From: CAYJPA01 sp964371945
Lineage (GTDB): Bacteria; Chloroflexota; Chloroflexia; Thermomicrobiales; UBA6265
Length of the DNA stretch: 8,466 bases
Reading direction: 5' to 3'
Assembly (NCBI GenBank): GCA_964371945.1
Contig: CAYJPA010000133.1
Location: 1-8,466 of the forward strand
The notes below the pieces were generated by a model. It was not told the origin of the DNA. It searched no databases and worked only from the letters and a program-made list of their open reading frames with translations. Positions within the stretch are counted from its first letter, which is position 1, and each line of letters starts with the position of its first letter. Shown in pieces: positions 1-7,394 of this stretch. Made by a program: the position numbers and the translations under genes.

Positions 1-738
1 GCGATGTGGGGCGATATGCGGGACGATCCGATGGAAGTCCGCTACAACATCTACTACTCCCGGTCCGACGATCAGGGCGAAACGTGGGGATTCACGATCC
101 CCGAGCAGAACTTCACCGTTCCGGATACGAGGGTGACCGACTTCTCGTCCAACTCACTGCGCGGTTTCCCCGGCGGCCGGTTCATCGGCGACTACTTCTC
201 GCTCGTCGCGACCGAGGGCGAGGTGTACATGGTCTGGGCGGACACCCGGCTCGGCGAATTCGGCGCCGCGAATCAACAGATCGCGTTCGCGCGTCAGACG
301 GCAATCGAAAGTCCAGAGCTCTTCCTGAATCCGCCGTCTGGCTCGGCCGGGCGAGTCGTCGACATCCAGGGATTCGGATTCCAACCCGATAGCAATGTCC
401 TGCTCCTCGTTTCTGGGGTGATCGTGTCGAATCCGAGAACCGATGAACAAGGGCAGTTCCAAGCATCGATCTATATGCCCCTAACGGGCGAAGGACCGAC
501 CAGTATCACCGCATACGACGAGACTGGAAATGTGGCGACGTCGTCGTTTTATACCGAGTTCGGGTTCGATACGTTGCAGCGCGAGCTCGATGCGATTAAT
601 GCCAAGCTCGACAGCGCGGGGTCAGACGAGAGTACGCCGCCGGCGTTTACTCCGGCGAGCGGCGCGGTGACTCCTGTCGGCGCCGGGGTAACACCAACCG
701 TGGCTGAAGCGCCTCCGGCAGCAACCCCGGCATCGTAA
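1..738 (+). CDS. BNR/sialidase-like secreted protein, C-terminal part (5' end outside window)
   Basis: The frame is open from the first base (an Ala codon precedes the first ATG at 4), and that ATG lies inside an ongoing beta-propeller sequence, so the gene starts upstream. About residues 15-30 contain an Asp-box, S-D-D-Q-G-E-T-W, typical of BNR/sialidase-type propellers; a further propeller blade follows, ending in VYMVWADTR and QIAFAR. From about residue 103 to 188 there is an Ig/TIG-like beta domain (PPSGSAGRVVDIQGFGF, then TDEQGQF and ITAYDETGNVA). A short heptad-like stretch (LQRELDAINAKLDS) and a Pro/Thr/Ala-rich low-complexity tail finish the protein at TAA. Such propeller proteins are usually exported. 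The catalytic residues of true sialidases would lie upstream, so enzyme activity cannot be judged. It precedes the transporter locus by 70 bases; a functional link is possible but unproven. Confidence 0.75.
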   Translation, partial: AMWGDMRDDPMEVRYNIYYSRSDDQGETWGFTIPEQNFTVPDTRVTDFSSNSLRGFPGGRFIGDYFSLVATEGEVYMVWADTRLGEFGAANQQIAFARQTAIESPELFLNPPSGSAGRVVDIQGFGFQPDSNVLLLVSGVIVSNPRTDEQGQFQASIYMPLTGEGPTSITAYDETGNVATSSFYTEFGFDTLQRELDAINAKLDSAGSDESTPPAFTPASGAVTPVGAGVTPTVAEAPPAATPAS

Positions 739-793
739 ACCGAACGAGCTGCCGGCTGCGTATTATCGAGCGAAGGCGACGAAACTGAAGCAC

Positions 794-808
794 AAGGAGC
801 ATCTCCTT
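794..808 (+). promoter_or_regulatory. Shine-Dalgarno inside a perfect inverted repeat before the binding-protein gene
   Basis: AAGGAG (794-799), loop CAT, then CTCCTT (803-808) directly abuts the ATG at 809. The strong ribosome-binding site supports the chosen start. It is also fully complementary to the bases between it and the start codon, so a 6-bp hairpin could mask it. Whether it limits translation is inference. Confidence 0.6.
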
Positions 809-3274
809 ATGGCCGACCTGTCAACTCTTCTGACCGAACTGTCCAGCGGCAGATTATCGCGCCGCGCCTTTTTCCAGCGATGCGCGACGCTTGGGATCTC
901 GGCGTCGTTAGCAACCGTGCTAGCGGCCCAACAGGAAGCGGTCTTTGCCCAGGACGCTACCCCGGATGCGGGCGGCGGCGTTCCTGGACCTGCCGTCGAC
1001 ACGGTTACCTTTTCCGCGTACAACGTCGATCAGGCGCCGTTGAACATCCAGAACGGGGACATGGATCTTTACCTCTTCAGCTTGAAAACGGCTGGAGCGC
1101 AAAGTCTCGAAGGAGTCGAGAACGTTCGCGTGATCCAGGCGCCGGCATCGACCCTCTCCCTGATTTTGAACCCCGCGCCGGCCGCTGAAGGCGACTTGAA
1201 TCCCTTTTCGATCGTCGAGGTGCGGCAGGCGATGCAGTTCTTGGTCGATCGCGATTTTATCGCGAACGACATCTTCCAGGGCCGAGCGATTCCGATGCTC
1301 TCGAGCATCAGCCCACTCAGCTACGATCAACTCACGGTCTTTCCGGTCACGAGCGCGGCCAATTTCCGCCACGACGCCGAGCTGGCCAAGCAACAGATCA
1401 CTACCGCGATGGAAGCGGCCGGGGCTCAGCTCGGCGGCGACGGAAAATGGAGCTTCAACGGCAACGGAATCACGCTCAAGATCGTCACCCGGGTCGAGGA
1501 TGAACGGCGCGATATCGGCGATCTGGTTCGAGCCGCGCTTGAGGGACTGGGGTTCCAGGTCGCGCCGGTCTACCAGCAATTCGGACCGGCCACCCTCGCG
1601 GTGTATGCCAGCGATCCGAAGACCTTCCAGTGGCATATCTACACGGAAGGTTGGGGCAGCGGCGGCGCAAACCGGTACGACGACGCCAACATCAACCAGT
1701 TCGCGGCGCCCTGGCTCGGCAATATGCCGGGCTGGCAGGAAGTCGGTTTCTGGCAATACGAGAACCAGGATCTGGACGATATCGGCAAGAAGATTTACCG
1801 GGGTGGGTTCCAGAGCGAAGAGGAGCGCGACCAACTCTTCCAGCAGATGACCCAAATCGCACTCGATGAATCCATCCGCATCTGGCTTGTGACCGCGATT
1901 CAGAGTTTTCCCGTTCGTTCGGATGTCCAGGACTTGACCGAAGATCTCGTCAGCGGACCGAAGAATCTTTTCGCGCTCAGAGGCGCATCAATTCCGAACC
2001 GGACCGATATCAGAGTCGGTCACCTCTGGGTCTGGACCGAACGGACGACCTGGAATCCGGTCGGTGGCTTTGGGGATGTTTACAGCTCCGATATCCGCAG
2101 GAATTTGACCGATCCACCGCTGATCAACAACCCATTCACCGGCATTCCCGAGCCGTTCCGGGCAAGTTACGTCGTGGAAACCGCCGGCCCCGCGGCAACG
2201 CTCGAGGTTCCGGCCGATGCGGTGATGTGGGACGCGGCCGGTGACGTTTGGACGCCGGTCGCCGCCGGATCGACCGCGGTCAGCAAAGTGACCTTCGACT
2301 TTGCCAAGTTCCTACAGTCGTCATGGCATCACGGGCCGAAGATCACAATGGCCGATGTGGTTTACCCCATCGCACAAGGTTTTGAAATTGCCTACGACGA
2401 GGCAAAAATCCAAATCGAAACCGCGCTGGGCATCACCTCGCGGCCGGCGCTCGAAACCTACAAAGGATTCCGGCTCGCGGGTGAATCGACGCTCGAGGTG
2501 TACGTCGACTACTGGCATTTCGAGGAGGGGTACATCGCGAGCTACGCGACGCCCTCTGGAGTCGCCTCGCCTTGGGAGCTCCTGGCCGCGCTTGATGATG
2601 TCGTCTACGAAAAGCGACAGGGGGCATTCTCGGACACCTCCGCTGCCCGCTTTAGCGTGCCGTGGATCAGTCTCGTTACGGAGAGCGACGCCCGGCTGGT
2701 GCTGCGGTCCATTCGCCAGTTCAAACGCGAAAATAGCATTCCCAAGGGCGTCTTCGAGATGGGCGGCGCTTCTTTGGTGACTGCGGAACAAGCCACGGAG
2801 CGTTACGACGCCTGCGATGCCTGGTTCAAAGAGACGAATCATCTCGTACTCGGCAACGGACCATTCAAACTCACGCGCTACGATCCGCCGGCGCAGTTCG
2901 CGCAACTCGACGCGTTCCGGGCAGAGGGCTATCCCTTCACGGCCGAGGATTTCAAGCGCGGCGCGCCGCCAAAATTGACGATCCAGCCGGTGAATCCGCC
3001 TGTCATTAACCTAGGCGATCCGATCTCGCTACAGGTACAGGTCGACGGCCCCGGGACGATCGCCCTGCAGTTCACGTTGATCGATCCATCCGCGGGAACA
3101 GTCGTAACGACCGGAGTGTCCGAAGGCGGAGAGGGCGGGCTTTTCACCGTCAATGTCGATCCAAACGCAACCGCCACACTCTTCCCGGGTCTGTACCAGC
3201 TCTATTTGCTCGCATCAAGCGACGCGGTCTCTCAAGTGGCGGAACAGCGGGTCGATTTGTCGATTGGGGTTTAG
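809..3274 (+). CDS. ABC transporter substrate-binding protein, SBP_bac_5 type, apparently circularly permuted
   Basis: This 821-residue extracytoplasmic solute receptor is probably for peptides or oligosaccharides. Residues 17-22 (SRRAFF) form a twin-arginine motif, followed by a hydrophobic stretch and a likely cleavage after VFA (about residue 47), then an Ala/Pro/Gly-rich linker. Motif order is unusual. Residues 79-87 (NIQNGDMDL), about 138-150 (VRQAMQFLVDRDF) and the YTEGWG region resemble the second lobe and C-terminal half of the family. Residues from 415 (WNPVGGFGDVY), about 506 (WHHGPKITMADVVY) and 682-688 (GNGPFKL) resemble the first lobe that normally comes first. About residues 721-821 look like an added beta-sandwich domain. 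Family members are usually 500-600 residues. The start has a strong AAGGAG 9 bases upstream. It heads the locus with two permease genes. The substrate is unknown; the family call is firm, the permutation well supported by motif order. Confidence 0.88.
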   Translation: MADLSTLLTELSSGRLSRRAFFQRCATLGISASLATVLAAQQEAVFAQDATPDAGGGVPGPAVDTVTFSAYNVDQAPLNIQNGDMDLYLFSLKTAGAQSLEGVENVRVIQAPASTLSLILNPAPAAEGDLNPFSIVEVRQAMQFLVDRDFIANDIFQGRAIPMLSSISPLSYDQLTVFPVTSAANFRHDAELAKQQITTAMEAAGAQLGGDGKWSFNGNGITLKIVTRVEDERRDIGDLVRAALEGLGFQVAPVYQQFGPATLAVYASDPKTFQWHIYTEGWGSGGANRYDDANINQFAAPWLGNMPGWQEVGFWQYENQDLDDIGKKIYRGGFQSEEERDQLFQQMTQIALDESIRIWLVTAIQSFPVRSDVQDLTEDLVSGPKNLFALRGASIPNRTDIRVGHLWVWTERTTWNPVGGFGDVYSSDIRRNLTDPPLINNPFTGIPEPFRASYVVETAGPAATLEVPADAVMWDAAGDVWTPVAAGSTAVSKVTFDFAKFLQSSWHHGPKITMADVVYPIAQGFEIAYDEAKIQIETALGITSRPALETYKGFRLAGESTLEVYVDYWHFEEGYIASYATPSGVASPWELLAALDDVVYEKRQGAFSDTSAARFSVPWISLVTESDARLVLRSIRQFKRENSIPKGVFEMGGASLVTAEQATERYDACDAWFKETNHLVLGNGPFKLTRYDPPAQFAQLDAFRAEGYPFTAEDFKRGAPPKLTIQPVNPPVINLGDPISLQVQVDGPGTIALQFTLIDPSAGTVVTTGVSEGGEGGLFTVNVDPNATATLFPGLYQLYLLASSDAVSQVAEQRVDLSIGV

Positions 3275-3286
3275 CAAACGACGATT

Positions 3287-3372
3287 GCGCGACATCGCGC
3301 CTAGTGGCACTGATTCCGAAGAGCACGGGGGTAGAGTCCCCGTGCTCGATTAACAGACCCGGCTGAAGCCGG
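3287..3372 (+). repeat. Three successive perfect hairpins between binding-protein and permease genes
   Basis: Dyads are GCGCGA/TCGCGC (3287-3300, 2-base loop), GAGCACGGGG/CCCCGTGCTC (3321-3330 and 3338-3347, 7-base loop) and CCGGCT/AGCCGG (3359-3372, 2-base loop). None is followed by a T-run, so they are not classic rho-independent terminators. The second and third look like a REP-type dispersed palindromic unit. In the 179-base gap between an SBP gene and its permeases, they could protect the SBP message or reduce downstream transcription, as REP elements do in malE-malF; that role is inference. No gene is seen in this gap. Confidence 0.65.
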
Positions 3373-3453
3373 CTGGAGTGCGGCGGTGGTCGTTCTCATA
3401 ACAGGCGGACACTCAGTCGTTTTCGATCCGATCCATATTGCCGGCATTGGCTC

Positions 3454-4506
3454 GTGATCTCGATTCTCAGGCCCCTGGCGGTGCGGGCGGTCACGCTTTT
3501 CGGCGTGCTGATCGCCGTGCTCGTTTTGCTTGTGATCTCGCTTGGCGCGACGGGGTTTTCTGACCGGCTGCTCGAGGCACAGGTCAATGAGGAGTTGCGG
3601 GGGTTCCGGCAGGGACTCGCACAAACCGTTCGGGAACCGGAAGCGCTCGAGATCGCGGTCGCGGAACGCAAAGTCGAGCTCGAAGAGTTCTATGGCCTCG
3701 ACGATCCATGGTGGAAGCGCCTGCCACCGCAGGTGCTCCGGGTGCTGACGCTCGATCTCGGAGAAGCGCGATCCCTGCGTACGGCCGAAGGCAGCAGTAA
3801 GATTTCGGATATCGTTCTCGAACGGCTGCCCTATACCGTGTTACTGCTGACTACATCGACCATTATTACGGCTGTGATCGGTTTGATTGTGGGCGTGCGC
3901 ATGGCGACGCGGGTCGGCAGTCGGCTTGACCGCGCGGTCGCCTACTTCGCCGCGATCTCGTTCGCGGTTCCCGCCTGGTGGCTCGGCATTCTCTTCATCC
4001 TGGTCTTCGCGTTCCGGCTGGACATCCTGCCCGCGGGCGGCATGTACAGCAATCCGCCGCCCGAGGCCGGTTTCGACCGCTGGTTTGATCTCAGCAAACA
4101 CGCGATCCTGCCGATTCTGACGCTCGTGCCGGTCAGTGTCGGCCCATACATCTATTCGGTGCGGACGATGACCGTTACGATCGCCCAGGACGATCACGTC
4201 CAACTGGCGCGAGCGAAGGGGCTGCCGGAGAGCAAAATTACGTCGCGCCACATCCTACGCGTTGCCGCTCCGCCAATTGTGACCGGTCTCGTGCTCGGGC
4301 TCGCTGGTTCACTCTCGGGATCGATCCTCACAGAGACCGTCTTCAACTGGCGGGGCATGGGACGGCTCTACTACGACGCGGTTTCGGGCACTCCTGACGA
4401 GGGCGTCATCGTGGCATTGACCTTCATCTTCACGTTGATCTATGTGATTGCGAGGTTCATTCTCGACATTCTGTATGTGACGCTCGATCCGCGCGTGCGG
4501 TATTAG
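3454..4506 (+). CDS. ABC transporter permease, DppB/OppB type
   Basis: This 350-residue inner-membrane subunit has the DppB layout. TM1 spans about residues 7-30. A periplasmic segment follows, with the family landmark FYGLDDPWWKR and DLGEARS, leading into the ERLPYTVLLL sequence before TM2. Further segments lie near 127-150, 160-187, 216-236, 273-297 and 317-342. The cytoplasmic EAA-type loop that contacts the ATPase begins near residue 249 (VQLARAKGLPESK). The tail LDPRVRY is typical of the family. The start is GTG at 3454; no better in-frame start was found and the Shine-Dalgarno is weak, so the exact start is less certain. It is 179 bases after the SBP gene and 15 bases before the second permease. 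The transported substrate cannot be read from the sequence. Confidence 0.92.
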   Translation: MISILRPLAVRAVTLFGVLIAVLVLLVISLGATGFSDRLLEAQVNEELRGFRQGLAQTVREPEALEIAVAERKVELEEFYGLDDPWWKRLPPQVLRVLTLDLGEARSLRTAEGSSKISDIVLERLPYTVLLLTTSTIITAVIGLIVGVRMATRVGSRLDRAVAYFAAISFAVPAWWLGILFILVFAFRLDILPAGGMYSNPPPEAGFDRWFDLSKHAILPILTLVPVSVGPYIYSVRTMTVTIAQDDHVQLARAKGLPESKITSRHILRVAAPPIVTGLVLGLAGSLSGSILTETVFNWRGMGRLYYDAVSGTPDEGVIVALTFIFTLIYVIARFILDILYVTLDPRVRY

Positions 4507-4521
4507 GCTGGCAATCGAGGC

Positions 4522-6030
4522 GTGGCGACCGAGTCTCTGACGATCGAACAGCGGAGGAGCACTGTTCCGGACGACGAGTCCGGATCGGACGGCGGCGCCT
4601 TTTCCTTTCGCGGGTCGTTGAAACTGCTTGTCGCCAGCGGCACAGGCAAATCGGCGATCGCCCTCTTCGTGCTGATGACCGCGCTCTCGGCATACGTACT
4701 GTTCACCTACCCGCTCCGGTTCGGAGCAGAGCGGTGGAGCAACCCGACCGTCTGGGCTGACAACCCGAAAACATCGCCGCCCTTTTGGATGACCTGGCTC
4801 GGTCGCGACGGTATCGAGCACGAAGTCTTCACGAAGTCGGAGCCCGACGCCCGATCGCAACGCGGCGCCGCCGAAGTCCGCGATTTCTCGTTTCCGATAG
4901 CGATCGATTCCGATGTGACGCCCACTTTCCTCTCGATGACGCTGAACGGTCTGACCTACTACGCTCGTGCACCGGTCGTCGTTGCCACACTGATCAGACC
5001 GGATGGCGGGCAAATCCGGCTCACGAACTTGGCCGTGCCTGGCCCAAGAACAGGCGAAACAGCACCCTATCGCCGTTATTACGACACGGCAGAGCGACAG
5101 CTTCTGACCCAGCAAGACACGGCCGCGAAATCAATCGTGCAGTGGTTTGGGCAGCAATATCCCGGTGTCGCGCTGCCGCCCGATCTCGATTCACGAGTCA
5201 ATCAGGCGCTCTTCAGTCATCCCTCGGAGGACGGCTCGGGCCGGCTAATGACCCTCCGCGGCGATTACACGCTCCTGATCCAGGTCCTGGTCGCGGATCC
5301 CAGCGACCAGGTCGCCGAGATCAAAGCTGTTTCCGGCGGCAACGTCTTCGGCTGGATGGGCACCGATTCGCTCGGCCGCGATCTCTGGGAAGGGCTACTC
5401 TATGGTTTTCCGATTGGTTTGCTGATCGCCACGCTCGCCGCCTTCTTCTCGACCTTGATCGGCGCGGCGCTGGGAATCATCAGCGGCTACGCCGGCGGCG
5501 CGACGGATGCGATCATCCAGCGGCTTTGCGACATCATCACGAATGTGCCGTTACTCCCGCTCCTGATCTTTCTCGTCTTCGTGCTCGGTTCTCACCTTTA
5601 CTTGATCCTGCTCGTTCTCGTCGCCTTCAGCTGGCCGGGTCTCACCATCCTGGTGCGCTCGATGGTGCTTCAAATTCGGTCTGGTCAACTCGTGGAAGCG
5701 GCAAAAGCGCTCGGCGCCTCGCGAACGCGGATCATGGTCCGGCATGTCTTCCCGCAGGTCGCACCGTACATCGTTGCCCAGATGATCTTCTTTGCCCCCG
5801 GCGCGATCTTGGCCGAAGCCTCTCTCAGCTTCATCGGCCTGGGCGATCCATCGGTGCCGACCTGGGGTCAGATGCTCGAACAGGGATTCCGCACGGGCGC
5901 GCTATACATCGGCTATTGGTGGTGGGTCATCCCGCCGGGCGTGTTGATCGTTTTCACGGCGATCGCGTTCATGCTGCTTGCGCTGGCCATGGAACCGATC
6001 GTTGATCCGCGACTTCGCCGCACGAGATAA
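4522..6030 (+). CDS. ABC transporter permease, DppC/OppC type, with large extracytoplasmic insertion
   Basis: This 502-residue partner of the upstream DppB-type permease is much longer than the usual roughly 300 residues. A polar N-terminus of about 42 residues precedes TM1 (about 45-65). In ordinary DppC proteins the NP..PP segment is followed almost at once by GTDxxGRD. Here NPKTSPP lies at 81-87 and GTDSLGRD at 280-287, with about 190 residues between them, beta-rich in appearance and probably outside the membrane. The permease core follows with TMs near 297-318, 341-380, 413-435 and 465-490, the EAA loop from residue 392 (EAAKALGASRTRI), and the signature ASLSFIGLGDPSVPTWGQML. The start is GTG at 4522 with ATCGAGG just upstream (4514-4520); the gene follows its neighbour by 15 bases, so they are surely co-transcribed. 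The insertion may help dock the unusual binding protein (inference). Confidence 0.92.
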   Translation: MATESLTIEQRRSTVPDDESGSDGGAFSFRGSLKLLVASGTGKSAIALFVLMTALSAYVLFTYPLRFGAERWSNPTVWADNPKTSPPFWMTWLGRDGIEHEVFTKSEPDARSQRGAAEVRDFSFPIAIDSDVTPTFLSMTLNGLTYYARAPVVVATLIRPDGGQIRLTNLAVPGPRTGETAPYRRYYDTAERQLLTQQDTAAKSIVQWFGQQYPGVALPPDLDSRVNQALFSHPSEDGSGRLMTLRGDYTLLIQVLVADPSDQVAEIKAVSGGNVFGWMGTDSLGRDLWEGLLYGFPIGLLIATLAAFFSTLIGAALGIISGYAGGATDAIIQRLCDIITNVPLLPLLIFLVFVLGSHLYLILLVLVAFSWPGLTILVRSMVLQIRSGQLVEAAKALGASRTRIMVRHVFPQVAPYIVAQMIFFAPGAILAEASLSFIGLGDPSVPTWGQMLEQGFRTGALYIGYWWWVIPPGVLIVFTAIAFMLLALAMEPIVDPRLRRTR

Positions 6031-6072
6031 TGTGGGTCCAGCGATCGTCGCGACCATCAGCGGGACAATCTA

Positions 6073-6102
6073 TTGACAGGTGACTGTATTGTCACCTATA
6101 TT
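6073..6102 (+). promoter_or_regulatory. Sigma70-type promoter for the DUF899-DinB unit
   Basis: A perfect -35 TTGACA (6073-6078), an 18-base spacer and a -10 TATATT (6097-6102) stand out in GC-rich surroundings. Transcription would begin near 6108-6110, giving an untranslated leader of about 47 bases to the ATG at 6156. This marks a new transcription unit after the transporter genes. Confidence 0.75.
6078..6097. promoter_or_regulatory. Candidate repressor operator in the promoter spacer
   Basis: AGGTGAC (6078-6084), six bases, GTCACCT (6091-6097) is a perfect 7-bp dyad lying exactly between, and touching, the -35 and -10 boxes. A second dyad, GACAAT (6064-6069) with ATTGTC (6088-6093), and a near-direct repeat TATTGACA/TATTGTCA (6071-6078, 6087-6094) overlap it. 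A bound dimer would block RNA polymerase. The regulator is not in the window; ArsR, MarR or TetR types would all fit such a site. Confidence 0.6.
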
Positions 6103-6155
6103 CTTCGACACCGATGCCGGCCGGCCGGAGTAATCCAATCGTGGTGGGAGCTCGG

Positions 6156-6722
6156 ATGGGTCCAGATGAAGAGATTACCGCGCTTTCCAAACAGATCGAA
6201 GAATTGAAGGGCAAGCTTTCAGAAGCCAGACGGCGACGGCCGCCCGAGCCGGTGAAAGATTACGACCTGCTCCATCAGGACGGATCAACCGTCAAACTTT
6301 CGGAGCTTTTCGGCGACAAGAGCGACCTGCTGCTGGTTCACAACATGGGCCGCGGATGCGCCTATTGCACAATGTGGGCGGACGGATTCGTGAGTTTGAA
6401 GCCGATTCTGGAGGATCGGGCGGCGTTCGTCGTCGTTTCGCCGGACGAGCCTGAAGTACAGATTGAATTCGCCAAGTCCAGGGGCTGGACGTTCAAAATG
6501 GCATCTGCCGTGAAGAGCGATTTCACTAAGGACATGGGATTTGCCGATGCCGAGTGGGGCTACATGCCAGGATTCTCCGCCTTTCATCGCAATGAAGACG
6601 GCTCGATCGTGCGAACAGGGAAAGACGAATTCGGTCTCGGTGACGACTACTGCCCGCCGTGGCGGATGTTCGATCTGCTCGCCGGAGGAGCTGGCAACTG
6701 GGAGCCTAAGTACCGCTACTAG
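6156..6722 (+). CDS. DUF899 family thioredoxin-like protein
   Basis: The product is 188 residues. A charged helical N-terminus (EEITALSKQIEELKGKL) precedes a thioredoxin-fold-like domain with the DUF899 signature NMGRGCAYCTMWADGF; C68-A-Y-C71 is a possible redox CxxC. Further family marks are VVVSPDEPEVQ, the SRGW segment, DMGFADAEWGYMPGFSAF, and GDDYC (162-166) followed by a terminal NWEPKYRY. The ATG at 6156 is preferred over the in-frame ATG at 6114: GGGAG at 6146-6150 sits five bases before it, and 6114 lies only about five bases from the predicted transcription start. The biochemical role of the family is not well established; the CxxC and fold point to thiol redox or detoxification. It is first in a promoter-driven unit with a DinB-like gene. 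Confidence 0.9.
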   Translation: MGPDEEITALSKQIEELKGKLSEARRRRPPEPVKDYDLLHQDGSTVKLSELFGDKSDLLLVHNMGRGCAYCTMWADGFVSLKPILEDRAAFVVVSPDEPEVQIEFAKSRGWTFKMASAVKSDFTKDMGFADAEWGYMPGFSAFHRNEDGSIVRTGKDEFGLGDDYCPPWRMFDLLAGGAGNWEPKYRY

Positions 6723-6744
6723 CTTCAAGCTTCAAGCTTCAAGC
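6721..6744 (+). repeat. 7-base tandem repeat (AGCTTCA), about 3.4 copies
   Basis: Three exact AGCTTCA units (6721-6741) plus AGC overlap the last two bases of the DUF899 stop codon. The array contains overlapping AAGCTT palindromes. It could vary in copy number by slippage without affecting the protein. The rest of the 125-base gap (to 6847) shows no clear promoter or terminator. Confidence 0.8.
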
Positions 6745-6847
6745 GGGTAGGGTAGTCCCTCATCGGGGAAGACGGGCATGGTGAATTGGCTTCCGATGCA
6801 GTGAGAAGCTCGACGTGTCGAGAAGAGTGGTTGAAGGAGAGCGGCAA

Positions 6848-7369
6848 ATGGTGAGTTCAAAGAGCGCGCTGTATCGTGAGTTGTTCGCGAATAGTCACGA
6901 GTGGCTGGAAGGCACGATGGCCGATGTCACTCCAGAGCAAGCCGCCTGGCAGCCCGCGGGCGACGCCGTTCCGGCCGGAGCTCATTACGCTCATCACATT
7001 ATTGGAGAGGATTTCTTCATTCAGAATCTGTTCCAGGGGAAGCCTCCTCTTATGGCGTCAACGTTTGCAGGGACGGCAGGTTTCAGCGAACCGATGCCGA
7101 TGGGCCCCTGGGCGGATTGGGCGCGAAGCGTTGCGATCGACGTTCCCGCGGTCAAAGCGTATGCCCAGGCCGTCTATGCCGCGACTGATTCATACCTCGC
7201 GGGAATCACGGAAGAGGAGCTCAATCGAGATCTCGATCTTTCGGCGATGGGCATGGGCACGGTCAAACTCTCATACCTGCTCAATCAAATCCTGACCGAT
7301 ATCGCACTGCATTGCGGCGAGATTTCGTGCATCAAGGGGCTTCAAGGGCTGAAGGGGTACCCATTCTAG
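6848..7369 (+). CDS. DinB-like (DinB/DUF664 superfamily) four-helix protein, copy 1
   Basis: The product is 173 residues, mostly helical. The first predicted metal-ligand helix reads HYAHHIIGEDFF, with H49 aligned to the conserved His; the last helix reads TDIALHCGEIS, with H155. In most DinB-like proteins a second His lies four residues before this one; here that position is D151. Family members bind a divalent metal and many are thiol-dependent transferases (bacillithiol, mycothiol or similar), but substrates are mostly unknown. The ATG at 6848 is chosen because AAGGAG (6834-6839) lies eight bases upstream; a GTG at 6815 in the same frame lies before that site and is unlikely. It follows DUF899 by 125 bases with no obvious separate promoter, so co-transcription is likely. 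It is clearly paralogous to the gene at 7500. Confidence 0.82.
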   Translation: MVSSKSALYRELFANSHEWLEGTMADVTPEQAAWQPAGDAVPAGAHYAHHIIGEDFFIQNLFQGKPPLMASTFAGTAGFSEPMPMGPWADWARSVAIDVPAVKAYAQAVYAATDSYLAGITEEELNRDLDLSAMGMGTVKLSYLLNQILTDIALHCGEISCIKGLQGLKGYPF

Positions 7370-7394
7370 AGTGATGTTGAAGGCGCGGTGGAGG

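Noticed and set aside
761..766. TATTAT as a -10 box for the binding-protein gene
   Set aside because: No recognisable -35 lies at a proper distance upstream; a single AT-rich hexamer is too weak.
920..1855. 311-residue open frame on the minus strand
   Set aside because: Shadow opposite the binding-protein gene; its composition is set by the codons of the real gene and no domain is recognisable.
3321..3347. Rho-independent terminator after the binding-protein gene
   Set aside because: The 10-bp stem is perfect, but it is followed by GATTAACAGA with no T-run, so it is listed as a palindromic repeat.
4785..6005. 406-residue open frame on the plus strand
   Set aside because: It is a shadow of the DppC-type permease in another frame: Arg-rich, no family motifs, no ribosome-binding site.
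6114..6155. Upstream start of the DUF899 gene at 6114
   Set aside because: It lies about five bases from the predicted transcription start and lacks a ribosome-binding site, while 6156 has GGGAG at the right distance.
6779..6805. Eight-codon leader peptide before the first DinB-like gene
   Set aside because: No clear ribosome-binding site, no codon bias toward one amino acid and no attenuator structure.
6815..6847. GTG start at 6815 for the first DinB-like gene
   Set aside because: The strong AAGGAG at 6834-6839 lies after it and points to the ATG at 6848.
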